A stretch of 64,000 nt of DNA from Ficedula albicollis (GCF_000247815.1 NC_021671.1:26560513-26624512); one strand, 5' to 3'. Shown: positions 15,801-29,546, counted from the first letter of the stretch. Translations and numbers: made by a program. The notes: generated by a model not told the origin, from the sequence alone.

Positions 15801-17248
15801 TAGCCCATCTAGAGGGAAAGGGTTTGGTTTTGCTCAAAACTTGGGACAGTGCCGTCGTCTCACCTGATGTTCAGTAACCTAGTGCACGCAGAGATCCACG
15901 TATTGGAAAAAAACTTTCCTTGTGTGCCAGTCCAAGGTGGTGAAGAGTAGATTGATGAAGGCCATCTGCTATGATGATTGGATGACTCCTTGCTTGAAAA
16001 TAACACCGTATTTTTCACCTTTTGCAGTTGGCAGAGCACTCCACTCGTTGGAGCCTGCTAACAAAAGCTGGCTTTTGTTACCTTTGGTGGCTCGATTTCA
16101 AGTAGTTCTCAGAGCCACGAAGTTGAAACCAGTGCCTTGACCTCAGCAGGACACTGGGCTGGGCTGTTCCCCTTTGGTTCTTCAGTTTGCCACCCACTGG
16201 GGTTATTACTGTTTTGTGTTGTACTGTAGCATGGAGGTCCTGGCTCTGGACTGGAGTCCCATTCTGCAGATGTAGTCGATCATTCCTGCATCCCAAGTTC
16301 ACAGGTACATGAGGAGGTGGTAGGGGGGCATGGAAACCCCCAGGAGCCCGCAGTGCTATTGGTGGGGAAGTGATGAGAGCGGGCACAGTGTGTTGGTGGC
16401 CGTGTGAGCGTGGGTAACTCGGGGACCACCATGGTGGCCAGTGAGGCTTGCTGGGACAGCTGAAGCCCTTGCCACTGCTGCTGCCAGCTTTCCCCGCCAC
16501 CATTTTCCTCTAAGTGGCTGTTCAGGCAGTAGAGCTGAAGAGGATGTTCCTTCTCCCAAGGGGCTGCAGCTTTGTGGAGATTGTACACGAGGTGCAAACT
16601 GTCCAGTGCACTGGGCTGCCGAGTGGGCTCCAGAGCAGGTGAATGTCCTGTTCTGCCATCCGGGGGTGACACGTGAGATGTGGGGCTGGGGGCAGGCGGG
16701 GCTCCTCCACCTAACTGTCCACGGGCTCTGACAGGCTCTGCCCATGCCTTCTTGTCCCCAGGCGCTTTTGCCTGGTGACACCAAGCCCAGGGAGGGTTTT
16801 GGTAGCCTGTCCCGCGCTGCTGCTCCAGGCACGCTCCCTGAGCACCTCTTGGACTTCGGGTTCTGAGCTTTATGGCAGAAAAGGTCTTTCCCCCTTGTGT
16901 AAATGTCAAGTCTGTGCAAATGAGGTCCTGCACTCAATTTGGGAAAGAAGCTCTACTGAAAAACAAAATAAACAAAAAAGCGTAACAGAAATAAGTGTTA
17001 CAAGAGTGTTTCCCGATTTAATGTGCTTTTCTGTTGCAGTATAGTTGGGGACAGCTCGGTTAGTGAACGAAAGGCTCTCTCTTCATCTCGGAGGAGCAAA
17101 CCCCTCTCGTGTTCGGGTGGGGGTCCCTTCGCAGAACCCATACGCAGGAGGGAGTTTGCAGAGGCGCACAGCTCCCCAAGCCAGCAGCGACCCCAGCCCG
17201 GTCTGCAGGGAGCTGTCACTGGGGCTGAGCGTGGAGCCCGGGGTGCAG
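15801..17248 (+). other. Intron 1, GC-moderate DNA without recognisable exons
   Basis: This stretch lies between the CpG island and the minisatellite. Around 16.1-16.9 kb the GC content is raised and frames of about 190-217 codons stay open on the minus strand. They overlap one another in different frames and have biased but domain-free composition, so I treat them as non-coding. Confidence 0.5.
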
Positions 17249-18928
17249 CTCGGGATTGCAGCGGGTGCTGTGCGGGCTGGGACGGCAGCTCGGGATTGCA
17301 GCGGGTGCTGTGCGGGCTGGGACGGCAGCTCGGGATTGCAGCGGGTGCTGTGCGGGCTGGGACGGCAGCTCGGGATTGCAGCGGGTGCTGTGCGGGCTGG
17401 GACGGCAGCTCGGGATTGCAGCGGGTGCTGTGCGGGCTGGGACGGCAGCTCGGGATTGCAGCGGGTGCTGTGCGGGCTGGGACGGCAGCTCGGGATTGCA
17501 GCGGGTGCTGTGCGGGCTGGGACGGCAGCTCGGGATTGCAGCGGGTGCTGTGCGGGCTGGGACGGCAGCTCGGGATTGCAGCGGGTGCTGTGCGGGCTGG
17601 GACGGCAGCTCGGGATTGCAGCGGGTGCTGTGCGGGCTGGGACGGCAGCTCGGGATTGCAGCGGGTGCTGTGCGGGCTGGGACGGCAGCTCGGGATTGCA
17701 GCGGGTGCTGTGCGGGCTGGGACGGCAGCTCGGGATTGCAGCGGGTGCTGTGCGGGCTGGGACGGCAGCTCGGGATTGCAGCGGGTGCTGTGCGGGCTGG
17801 GACGGCAGCTCGGGATTGCAGCGGGTGCTGTGCGGGCTGGGACGGCAGCTCGGGATTGCAGCGGGTGCTGTGCGGGCTGGGACGGCAGCTCGGGATTGCA
17901 GCGGGTGCTGTGCGGGCTGGGACGGCAGCTCGGGATTGCAGCGGGTGCTGTGCGGGCTGGGACGGCAGCTCGGGATTGCAGCGGGTGCTGTGCGGGCTGG
18001 GACGGCAGCTCGGGATTGCAGCGGGTGCTGTGCGGGCTGGGACGGCAGCTCGGGATTGCAGCGGGTGCTGTGCGGGCTGGGACGGCAGCTCGGGATTGCA
18101 GCGGGTGCTGTGCGGGCTGGGACGGCAGCTCGGGATTGCAGCGGGTGCTGTGCGGGCTGGGACGGCAGCTCGGGATTGCAGCGGGTGCTGTGCGGGCTGG
18201 GACGGCAGCTCGGGATTGCAGCGGGTGCTGTGCGGGCTGGGACGGCAGCTCGGGATTGCAGCGGGTGCTGTGCGGGCTGGGACGGCAGCTCGGGATTGCA
18301 GCGGGTGCTGTGCGGGCTGGGACGGCAGCTCGGGATTGCAGCGGGTGCTGTGCGGGCTGGGACGGCAGCTCGGGATTGCAGCGGGTGCTGTGCGGGCTGG
18401 GACGGCAGCTCGGGATTGCAGCGGGTGCTGTGCGGGCTGGGACGGCAGCTCGGGATTGCAGCGGGTGCTGTGCGGGCTGGGACGGCAGCTCGGGATTGCA
18501 GCGGGTGCTGTGCGGGCTGGGACGGCAGCTCGGGATTGCAGCGGGTGCTGTGCGGGCTGGGACGGCAGCTCGGGATTGCAGCGGGTGCTGTGCGGGCTGG
18601 GACGGCAGCTCGGGATTGCAGCGGGTGCTGTGCGGGCTGGGACGGCAGCTCGGGATTGCAGCGGGTGCTGTGCGGGCTGGGACGGCAGCTCGGGATTGCA
18701 GCGGGTGCTGTGCGGGCTGGGACGGCAGCTCGGGATTGCAGCGGGTGCTGTGCGGGCTGGGACGGCAGCTCGGGATTGCAGCGGGTGCTGTGCGGGCTGG
18801 GACGGCAGCTCGGGATTGCAGCGGGTGCTGTGCGGGCTGGGACGGCAGCTCGGGATTGCAGCGGGTGCTGTGCGGGCTGGGACGGCAGCTCGGGATTGCA
18901 GCGGGTGCTGTGCGGGCTGGGACGGCAG
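17249..18928. repeat. Minisatellite: 42 identical copies of a 40-bp unit
   Basis: The 40-nt unit (17249-17288 is the first copy; it starts CTCGGGATTGCAGCGGG and ends GCTGGGACGGCAG) repeats exactly 42.0 times over 1,680 nt, and I see no substitution between copies. Partial units flank it: GCAG at 17245-17248 and a single C at 18929. The unit is 72.5% GC, half of it G, and contains four CpGs and four GGG tracts. It has no stop codon in any of the three + frames. Because 40 is not a multiple of 3, those frames give a 40-residue protein repeat that has no protein-like logic. It lies 3.7 kb into ARHGEF7 intron 1. It could be a real recent expansion, or a copy number distorted by assembly. Confidence 0.97.
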
Positions 18929-21900
18929 CCAGGGCGGCAGGAACGCTGGCGCCTCGCAGCCTCCTCCTTCCCAGCTCACCCCACTCGAGCAGGGCGCTGG
19001 GACAGATGGCCCTGCTGACCCTCTGTCTCCTCCGGTTCTGACTTAGTTGTAAGTCTGGGGAGAAATAGCCCTTCCATTTTTTTTTTAGGTTTTGTGACAG
19101 TAACTGTATTTATTTCCATGGGCCATTCACAAAGCACTTTCTAATTCAGAGATGTGTCTGAGAGACTCAGAAACTCATTTTTCCATCTAACTTTGTAAAT
19201 ATTCTTTTTATAGACGCTCAGAGTTTCTACCCCATACCTCTTTCACATTCTCATCCATGTTATATCTGAGCTATTTCCATGTTACTTTTTTCTTTTTCTT
19301 TGTTTGTTAGTAAACAAATATAAAATTTACATCCTTTCCCGTGCCATGGTATTTTTTCCGAGTCTTTTCGGCTGCTACTGTTTGTTACTTTTTTTATACT
19401 GAGTGCATTTAAAATATGAGCATTTTTGTTCTTTATTTGCCCTGAAAGTCTCCAGTTAAAACTGGACATTTTCAAAGTCTAAAAGATACAAGGTTTGTCC
19501 CACGGATGTAGACTGTTTCAGTTCTTAAAATCATTTGAGATCATAACTTTCTATAAATATCTGACATTAGCAGACACTTTGAAGACTCACAGAGCTCATT
19601 TTTCTGTAAATACAAAATAGTAACCAAAACCAAAGAGAATATTTTAAAAAATACTAATTATAAGTACGAAGGAGTGTTTATCAGCTTGGAGTGCTTTTAA
19701 AGATGTTTTCTAGAAAATCCTATAAATGTATGTCTTTCTTTCAAAAACAGATTAGAAAGAGGATTCAATATATGCAGGAATGTAGTAATGCATTTTTTGG
19801 CATTTTGTGCTTTTTAAAGGCTCTGGGTACCCTGAGAGTAATTAGTAGGAGATTTTTAATAAATAAAGATTGTACGACCATAAAAGGAATCAAGCACTTG
19901 AAGGTCAAAGAACAGAATTTTCATAAGTCGATAAAACAAATTAGTGGGTTTCAAGGCTGGTTAGTATATTCTTTCTTTAGATTGTTGTGTATTTGTATAT
20001 CAGCATTGTGCAGAACAACCTACAGAGCTTCTTGCCAGGAAGTTTTGGCTGAATTTGTTTACATTACTATCATTTTCTGTCTCGAACAGGAAAGGACAGA
20101 TATTAAACTCACTGGATTTCTGGAAGTCAGAATGAAAATACCTTGGAAAGTAATGTTGTTACAGACTGTTTCTTATTTTTGGGCTCCCATTTAATGTCAT
20201 AATCATTCCTGTGCATTTTGAAAGAGACCATAACAGGGTAAAACAAAATAGCTGGGTTAGGCAGTGCAATGGTACTGCACAATAACCTTGTCCTGAACAC
20301 AGGAAATTAACAAAAGTGAGGGCAATTATTAAAAAAATCCAATGCAAAACCAACATAAGCTTCCCCACCCTGTCCAAACCCAGCCATGTCTTTGTTTTTT
20401 AAAGCATGGAGATCCATGCTGAAATGTGATAGGTTGATTTGTTCCAAAAGATAGAGAATTGCTGAATTTAGGTAATTTGAATAAGAAGCCATAATTTCAA
20501 GTTATGGGATTTCAACCCTGCCTGGTGAAACTGAATCACTTTGATGGCAGGGAAGGGATCCCCGTGGAAGCATTGCAGTGCAGTTGTCTGCCGCTTAGAT
20601 GCTTTTCCTCTCAGAGATCATTTTCCAAACAGATTCCTCCATCGCAGACCAGTTTGACCCACTTTCAACGTTGTAAACAGAGATCAGAATTGGAGCGGGA
20701 ATTTTCCTTGTCATATGAGGCTTCGCGCTCCATTAAGTTCTGTTTGTACTTTCATCTTTGGTCAGCTGTTCGACAGAAAGCGTCGTTTTGAGGACAACTT
20801 TGTTCTTTTTGGGGAAAATAGGGAAGATGCATCAGGGAACGTGATGCAGCAGCCATCTGACACCCCGTGGTGCCCCCCCTCCTGTCAGGGGCTCCTGGAG
20901 GGCAGGCAGAGCAGCTTTGCAGCCAGGGGATGGGGAGCGTGCTGGGTGTGCGGCTGGTCTCGCACGCCCTGGCTCCCCTCCATCGCATGGACCATCCCCA
21001 GGCGTTCACCGAGCGTAGGATTGAACAGCCCAGAAGCTGCTCTGCCGCGTGTGGGAGGCTGATCCAAAACACAGCCGCTTCCTCTGGCTGCTCCCGCACG
21101 GCTGAGGTGGGAGACGGGGCTGGCCCCGGGAAAACAGACACAGCTCTCTCTTGCAGGATGAGACTGGTGCAAGGCTGAAGGAAACGTCATTCCTGTTCCC
21201 TGGGCAGGATTGGGTACTGGTGCTGACATTAATTTGGTTATTAATTGGGACTGATGGCAGCAAAGATGAAGATCTTTGTACAAATGCCGCACATCTGTAT
21301 GATTCTCTCTTTAATGAGGGAGGTCTTTGGCTAAATGAGGCATTCTGAATTGTAATTTAGAAATAAATTAACCCTTTGTGAGTCACATGGCAAATGAATT
21401 GTTGTGTATGAGCACAAACACTAAGAGTATCCAAAAGGAGGGCTTGGGCTGGCATGTCACCATGTCAGCCATGTCACCAGCCTGTCCCCACGATGAGTAT
21501 GTGTGCCTATGGCTCGGGCAAAGGGAGATTTATGCTCACTTATCTCTGATTTCACACATCAATATCGGGGCTAAGTACACTTCTCTCCTGTTGTGACAAG
21601 ATGTGACCTGAATGTGGTATTTCATGTTTTGCAAAGGAAGAAGAAAGAAAAGGGGTTTTGGACCCAAAGTTAACAACGAGTGACAATTTTTGTAGCCCAG
21701 TATCATTGCAGAGGGTGCAATGCTGGCTGTGAGCTGAATGTGGAGCCCAGACAGAGCTTGAGGACATCCCACCAGCAGTGCAGACATTACTCCTAAGGTG
21801 AAAATTTCCATGTGCTACTTGGCCCAAGCAACCTCCATTTTGGAAGTTCTTCTGGCAGGATGTTCTCACCCTGAAGCCTTGGTGAGGCTGTTGGGGTCTG

Positions 21901-22966
21901 CCTGGCTGACCCCAAAGGCTGTCCTGCTTTTGCTCACTGAAATACTGGGAAGGTATTGTGGTTGCTGGTATTGCAGCAGCAGAAGGTCATGACAGGACTA
22001 GACCTGGGAGGCAGGAAGCAAAATCTGCATTTTAATGTGCATATGCTCTCTTCCTTCAGCAACAGTCCTCCCAGGGAGATAATGGTGCTTCTGGCAAGAA
22101 TAATCCATGCTGGACAGGTGTGCCTGCCGTGGCTGGGTGCTCGGGAACACTGATGTGTGTGTGAGTGCTGTTCCTCCAGGGTGGAAGCGCTGCAAGGACG
22201 AGCCGAGAGCCTGGGGAAAAGTTATCCCAAACAAAGTCATTGGAGTGCCTTTTCCCTGAATACATGCTGTTCTCATCAGTGATACTGTGAGCTTTGTAGG
22301 ATTTTTTGGTCCTACTACAGACTTACCATTGACTGTGTTATTCCTACTGCCTTGTGAGAACAGGGATGTGCAATGCTTTGAAAGAGAATACCTTTGCTTT
22401 TCCTCTCTATGTACCAGCTCTGTAATTCTGGTGATCATTATCCAAAGAAATATAGTCTGCCTGGGCTCATTGAGGAAGCAGAGGACTTGTATCTCTGCAC
22501 TCTACTTTTTTCCTTGAAAACCAGATCCTGTCAATACATAAAGATCTAGACTGAGTTAAATAAGGATTCCAGATCCTGAGAAGACGGGGCAATTAAGGAA
22601 ACTGTAGGTAATTAAATTGGTTTTTTTGTAAGAAAACATGGAAAATAATGTAGTTCTGCTGGTCTTACTCTCATTTATGTATTTTCCACAGTTTTTATAT
22701 ACATTCTTCCTATGCCTGTACAATATAGAAAACAGAAAAAGTGATTCTTTAGCCCTCAAGTGCCCTACTGCTACCCAGACTATCCTCCAAACGCTGTGTC
22801 TGCGTGGAGAAAAGGAAGAGCTGTGGGGATGTCACCACCACGCTCCCCTCTGGTTACACTGCATGCTAGTGGCTGATGGCACCACATTGTTCAGCTGAGT
22901 GTTTAAGATTGTAATTCCAGCCTTAGAAAACTCTAGGTCTGGCTTTGAAATTAAGTTTGCATAGTA
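18929..22966 (+). other. Intron 1, no exon recognised
   Basis: AT-rich intronic DNA with a GC-richer island near 20.85-21.15 kb. One open frame of 163 codons from ATG (19703-20194) was examined and has no recognisable domain. Nothing else is supported. Confidence 0.5.
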
Positions 22967-23042
22967 GGTATGTATGTAATTGTATTTATACATACACACA
23001 TATATATATTTATATATTATATATGATATGCATATATATTAT
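22967..23042. repeat. AT/CA-rich microsatellite-like tract
   Basis: A tract of TATA, CATA and CACA steps, for example CATACACACATATATATA, grading into imperfect TATAT repeats. It is a simple-sequence region likely to be length-polymorphic. Confidence 0.8.
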
Positions 23043-23357
23043 TGAAATATGGCTATGAATCACTGAAGGGAATTCAATATATATCTTCCTTAAATAACAA
23101 TTTTAATTAGTTATCCAGTGGCTGTGATTTGAAGAGCTGGAACCTTAAAACATTTCAAGCATGACAGGGCTTGCAAAAAAATACTGTGAGCTGGCAGCAT
23201 GGAAGCAGTGTCTTGCACCTTGGCTGGCTGAGCTTTACTCCCTGATCCTCAGCCAGTGTGACACCTCTGCCCTCTCCCTCACTTTCCTGCCTAGAGCAAA
23301 GCCATTTTCTCTCCACCTCTCTCAGTATGATGTGGTCGCTGCCATTACCCACCACCA

Positions 23358-23541
23358 GAATAACAGAACTATAGAACAGTTTGGGTTGGAAAGGGATCTT
23401 AAAGACCATCTAGTTCCAACACCCCTGCCATGGGACACCTTCCACTAGACCAGGTTGCTCAAAACCCCATCCAGCCTGGCCTTGAACACTTCTAGGGATG
23501 AGGCTATGACTTATCTGGGTAACCTGTTTCAGTGCCTCAGC
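23358..23541 (-). mobile_element. CR1 LINE 3' fragment, reverse orientation
   Basis: This is the best-preserved CR1 copy here. The + strand carries TTTGGGTTGGAAAGGGATCT, then CATCTAGTTCCAACACCCC, CACCTTCCACTAGACCAGG and CCATCCAGCCTGGCCTTGAA, in the order of the antisense CR1 3' end. The 5' part of the element is missing, as is usual. Confidence 0.93.
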
Positions 23542-24782
23542 GCTGTAATTGTGGTGGAGAGTTGAGCAAGGGTGGCCAGCTTCATCTGCAAGAGGTTTCC
23601 TTCGTGCTGCTCCCTATCTCGGATCACTGACACCCTGTGGGCAGAGGCCCCTGTCCCTTCTTGGCTGATGAAACACTGCTTGGGTCTAAGTGCATTTAAT
23701 ACGGGTCTCCATTTTCCTGCTCTGCAGTGAGTGCTATTGGATGATGTTGGCAGCTTGCCCAGAAGAGAATCCATCCCTTCTGTAGGGCTTTGGTAGTCCT
23801 ATGGAATATTTTCATGGGGTGGGGGGAGGGAGAAAGCAGCTAAAATCATATACCCCCCACTGGTGCAGCTGTGCTGTCAGAGAAGTGCTTTTGTTGGCTT
23901 TGTTAATGTCACTGGGGGAAGTGGTACCGTTAGACTGGCAGAGGAATTCCCTCTCTGGCATATGTTACATCCACACTGAGGAGCGATGCCAGCATATCTA
24001 GCAGCAGAGCTCTCCCAGAGTAAACAAACCCTGAGTGATTGGACTCCTGAAGCCTGAGCTTGCGCTGCATCAAAACAGCCATGCTTCACAGCAAACGCTG
24101 CAGGGTTGACGTGACAAGGGGTGCAAAATCCTTCCCCATCAGCCTTCCTCCACAGGGGAATCTCTTTGGTTCAGTTCCTGCCAAGCCCACACCTGGAGCT
24201 GCACTTCATCAGGCTTTTTTCACGCACTGACTTCAGGGAAATACACATCTTCCTGTGGATGCTTAATGCTGGCAGCCCTGGAGCTCTGCAGCCTGGGGCT
24301 GATGATGCTGCTTGGGGTTGGGGTCAGTTGCATGCTAGCTGATTTCCTCCTTTTCTTTAAAATAGCAGGAAAATAAGCAAAACCACAGGAATTAAGAATA
24401 TTAGTTCTTAGCTTCTAGGAAGGAAGGGAAAGCAGATTACTGCTGCAGCTGCAACCAGACTCTCTTATGTGTGTATATCACATCCTTCAGGCACACTCCT
24501 GTGCATGTGTTCTGGTAGGACTCCTGCCTAGATCAGGTCATGAGGGGGCCTGCAAGGATCCTAATAGGAGTTGCAAAGACATCTTGTACTTTTTACTTGG
24601 ATGGCATTCTCATTTTCTTAATGCTGTGTGAACCTATGTTTCTGTATGAAACATAAAAATTTGATGGAAACTTGAGAAAACAAAAGTACTGTATGGACTG
24701 CCCTGGTGCCCTTAGACTATAGTGTTTATATTTTAGGGTTGGGTTAAAACCTGGCTCATGGGAGTCAGTTTATAGACTTCCA

Positions 24783-24977
24783 CAAAATCACAGAATCAAT
24801 TAGGTTGGAAAAGACCTCTGAGATCATAAAGTCTGAACACCAGCTTGTTAACTAGACCTTGGCACTAAGTGTCACATCACCACCCTCCTGGGCAGCCCAT
24901 TCTAAAGTATCATCACCCTTTCCATGAAGAAAAGCCTCCTAATGTCCAACCTGAACCTTCCTGATGCTACTTGAGTC
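24783..24977 (-). mobile_element. CR1 LINE 3' fragment, reverse orientation
   Basis: The + strand has AGGTTGGAAAAGACCTCTGAG, then CACCACCCTCCTGGGCAGCC, then AATGTCCAACCTGAACC, matching the antisense CR1 3' region in order. The opening block matches that of the copy at 3724-3900, and the two are probably related subfamilies. Confidence 0.85.
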
Positions 24978-27900
24978 TATGTATATCGATGTGAATTTAA
25001 TCGGGGTCCAAGGGAAGTGGCAAAAGTACAGTACTTCTACTGCAAAAAAAAGTACTACTTTCCTAAATATTGTTTAATTTGGGTATATATCTTGAAAAGA
25101 TGAACTCAAACAGCTGAATCAGTTTTACAGAATAATTCTTGGAAGGCAGATTAATGGAAAAAAGCAGCTCTGATTTTCGCATAAGGTTGTGTTTATAAAG
25201 GCTGCCACAAGACCCGGCTGACATTTTAACCAAACTGTACATTTCATTTGCAGACTTAACTGAACTTAGGTTTTAAGGGCTGTTTCACTAAAGAACTGAA
25301 GCAGCTAAAGCAGAACATTGGTGTGTTTGAATGTAGGTCACTGTTAATGATGGCTAGCCAGGCAGAGGAGCATTTCTGAACATGTGCAGAGGAAGAAATC
25401 AGAAGAGCTGGAGGAGTCTTCAGCCAGCTAAAAGTGCTCCTGGTTTCAGCTAGCATAGCAAAGTGGAGGTTGAGGGAGCACAGAGTGTTGGCTGATGAGT
25501 TGGTGTGGACAACTTTATTTACTGTGGGATAGTAAAGAAAAGATGGTGGGTTACATTTGTGTGGCTTAATGTGGGATTTTCTGGTTTGGAAGGTGGTGGT
25601 GTGTGGTCTGAGGTGAAGAGATGGAAAGATGGAACACAGGGACTGGTGTGGGGAATGTAGGATGTAAAGCAGAGGAGTGTCAGATGTGAGGTTAGTCATG
25701 CTGATGGCTTTGGAGTGAGGCAATGGGATCTAAGAGCTGCTTCTGTGGCTGTCACCAATAGTGATGTCCAAGGGTGAGAGGTTTGGGAACCTTTATGCTC
25801 TATTGTTAATAAAAAATGGACACTAGCCACTTTTCAGAGAGCTCTTCCAAATGACACTCAAAGGGCTCTTGTAAGCCTCGGAGATGTCTGGAGCTTGGTA
25901 CACTGAGTAGATGCCTACTTTTACCTTTTGCTTTGTCTTGATTAACTTCCTGGCTGGGCATCCTTTTCAGCAAATGAGAATTTTAGGACATATAGTAAGG
26001 CACCTTCCTTCCTCTTTGTATTGTATGCAGAGCCTAGGTGAGTTGTGGAATTGTAAAATGTTGGCATCTTAGTGGATGATCTGTAGGAGCTTCAGTCTTT
26101 TGCTGGATCTAGCTCTTACTGTCTATGTGACTCTCTTTTGGACTGCCTGCTGCTGTGCTTTCAGAGCACGGATTTCCTCAAGCCAAAATACAGGTGTCTA
26201 ACCCGTGCTGACTGCTGTGCAGGTTACTATTGAAAAGTTTGTGGGTCACAGGTTTTATAGGGTGGGAAAAATCAATGCTAAAGAGCTACAGTACTGCAGA
26301 AACTGTATCATGCTAAGGTCTGGTGCTCTGTCAAGACACATCATTTTGAAACAAAACTGCACTTCCTTGAGAATCCTGATCTGTGCTTTTAGTTTAGTTA
26401 TAGCTAAACTGATGTTTATCTAATGTGCCATCAGTGTGATGTGCAATCCTGTAAGTGGCTGGGCTCAACTGCTGTGCTCCTTACTCAGAAATGTGGAAGA
26501 TGCGATCTTTTGAAGTGCAGCTGTGCCTCCTGCTGTCCTGGGAGGAGCACGGGGCTCCATCTGCAGTCCTCTCAGCCCAACTGCTCACTGACTGCGGAGG
26601 AAGTGCTGCACCTGCCATTGGCTCCTAGCAGTCGATGCTTCCATGAGAAGAAGAGGATGTCCTTCTGTGCAGCTGTGTAGCCATTCTTTCTTTTCCATCC
26701 CATCTGGGTGCAATTTGTGAGGGCTGGTGGTCTGGGACAGAGCAGGAAACCCCAATGCTGAAAGGCATGGCCCCTGTGGGCATGGGTGCGGGTGCAGGCA
26801 GGAGGCAACAGCTGGGAGGGCTGGGGAGGGAACTGCAGGAACTGATGGACAGTGAATCACCTGCAGCTTCACCATCCAGGCTGGTGTGAGAATGACCAGG
26901 CTTCCTCCTCATGATGTTTTTAGTCTTGTTTTTATCCCCAAACACGAACTCTGGCAACAAATCCCTGCCTCTAGTGCTTGTGCAGGAGGTGTTTGCCCCA
27001 TTGGAAGATTAGTTGCCCTTGGCCAGTCAAAGGGGTTGGAAGCAAAGGAAACACAGCTGCTGTGGGACTGAATGTGATCAATAGGAACCTTTTGTTAGCT
27101 TTGCTGCATTGTGCAATTAGGGTGTTTTTACTGATTAGATTGCAGTAATGCTCTGTGTGCACAAGGTGTTCTGAAACATGGGGAGAAAACTGTTTTGTGC
27201 TGCGAGGGGAATCTGATGGAAAAACCTCCAGGCAGGATGAATAGGATTTCCCCCTACTTATCAGCTCAGACTTTGAACTAAAGGCTGGAGCAGCCATATA
27301 CCTGAACAGGATGTTTTTAAGCATCTGCTGAATTTGGCTACTAGTTTGCAGCTAGTGTTACATCCCACATTAGGTTCTGCTTTCTAGTACCTGAGATAGT
27401 CTTCTCACATAGTAAACCGTGTTGTACTTGTTACATGTTGTGCTAGATAAATGATGGCTGTAACTTGCATGTAGGAACTGCGTTATTACTCAGTCTATCT
27501 AGTAGATTCCAGTTTCTATATGAAGACCTTGTACACTTCACTCTGACCCAGTTTGTCAACTTGTTCAGCAGATGAATGCAAGTAAACTGCTAATTTCCCA
27601 TACATATAGCTGAAGATGTCTCCTGCTTCTTATTAATGCCTCATGCTTACTTGAGATTGCAATCATTGGACCGTGGGTTTGTTTTTTTATTATTTTTATT
27701 TTTTTAAATTCATTGCTATACACATTCCTTGCTTATTTTCCTTGTATAACTTCCCTGTCCAAAAGAACTAGTAGTAGCCTTTTTCACTTTTTCTAAGACC
27801 ATCCCTGTGATACCTCTTCTTGATTGCCCATTTGTATTCACTTCTTATGTTGTTTAAAACCATAGATTTAAACTGATCTAGAGGGATGGAACATTTAACT

Positions 27901-29083
27901 AGGAACCATCTGTTTGCATTGTACATTATTCTCCACCTTTTTTGGATGGTGGGAAATGTACTTTGCTCCTTGATAGCTGCAGTGTATCACAGAGGTGTCC
28001 TCATTGAACTAGCTGTGGTTTCTAGCACTGGTCCCTGAGAGATTAAATCTTAATCAGAACCTGTCCCTGAACCACAAAGAAGTGGTTTAAACAGTGGCTG
28101 CTCTGCACATTACCTTTCTCTTGTCTCTTTGGATTCCACCGTGGCACCCTGGTCGCTAATTAAGAATCTGTCATACCCCTCTGGAATCCTTGTCTTTTCT
28201 AATTACTATTAAGCTTTTTTATTTGTATTACTAGAGCACACAGAAGTTCCAGTTGGACACTGAGGCATATTTGCACTCAGAGCTGTGTGTACATACAAGA
28301 AGTGGACAATCCCCATTTATGAACTAATGGTGTTGGTCTGTGATAGGAAAAGGATGAAGCAAATACTGGAGAGGAAAATACATAACTTCTTTATTCCACT
28401 GGCTTTATGTACATGCAACCTACTTTTCATTAAGCTAAGTAATTTGGGAATATGACCCTACTTTTATTTTGTTTATCCTTTGTCTCTGAATGTATTTGCT
28501 GTATTCTTTCAGGGGGACTAGGACTTACCTGCCTGTGGTCTGCTTGCATGATGTTCTGGTACATTTTGAATAGTCTGTGAGGCTATAAATGCAATCTGTG
28601 TGAAAGGTCATGCTCCTGAGCTTCCTGTGACTGTAAAGGATATCATGTACCATATGTGTGATTTTATCATGGGCCTGGCCCACATAACTGCACTTCAACA
28701 TTCTTCAACAGGGCTGACTTTGTTCTTCAGGTTCCTTACTGTGTTTCTCAGCTGTCTGTAGGAGCAGGTTGCCAGAATCACATTACGATTTTCCAGGTAA
28801 ATATTGGATTTGCTCCATTTTATGGGATCATTAATGCTTTACATTTCTAGCAGGATGCAAATGCTAAGATATTTTTAAATTCTTTACCCATATGCTTCTG
28901 TCTTCTGTTGTATAAAAATTCCACTACAGCCACAGAGCTGAGAAAATGTACCCTGCTCCTTTTATCACTCTGAAGTCTTTTCTCTAGTTTTGAAGGAAGA
29001 AACAACGTTTCCAAAGATTTACTGTAACCTATTTTATTGTTTTGAAAAGATGACTTTTAACTGGAAACATGGATTAGAGTGCT
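24978..29083 (+). other. Intron 1, no exon recognised
   Basis: AT-rich intronic sequence with no supported gene or RNA. A purine/G-biased stretch lies at about 25.4-25.7 kb, where the minus strand is open for 155 codons without a recognisable domain. A T-rich patch occurs at 27680-27710. Confidence 0.5.
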
Positions 29084-29403
<320 letters not shown>

Positions 29404-29473
29404 CTAAGGTGGTCGCAGTGGTGTATTTGGCAAGTATTTTAAGCTTCCAGACCTGACAGGGAACAATTTGCAG

Positions 29474-29546
29474 GGTTTGGGTTTTCTTTGCTTGTTGTGG
29501 GTTTTTTTTGTTTGTTTGTTCTTCTTCTTTTTTTTTTTTTTTTTTT
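29474..29546 (+). repeat. T-rich/G-interrupted tract ending in T19
   Basis: GTTTGGGTTTTC-type sequence ending in 19 consecutive T (29528-29546), starting 70 nt after the preceding homopolymer block. It has the same style as the tract at 8051-8228. Confidence 0.85.

Noticed and set aside
16280..16937. Minus-strand frames of 193 and 217 codons
   Set aside because: They overlap each other in different frames in a GC-raised region, with proline/serine-rich composition and no domain. This is best explained by GC-driven lack of stops.
17023..19046. Three overlapping forward frames (596-672 codons) and a reverse frame (587 codons) across the minisatellite, as a repeat protein gene
   Set aside because: The frames are open only because the 40-bp unit lacks stops in those frames. 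All three forward frames give the same 40-residue repeat shifted. There is no splice or start context, and the location is within an intron.
19703..20194. 163-codon frame on the + strand as a gene
   Set aside because: No recognisable domain. The composition (I, K, F, C rich) is typical of chance frames in AT-rich intron, and there is no promoter or splice support.
25256..25723. 155-codon minus-strand frame
   Set aside because: Serine/histidine/proline-rich translation of a G/purine-biased stretch, with no recognisable family.
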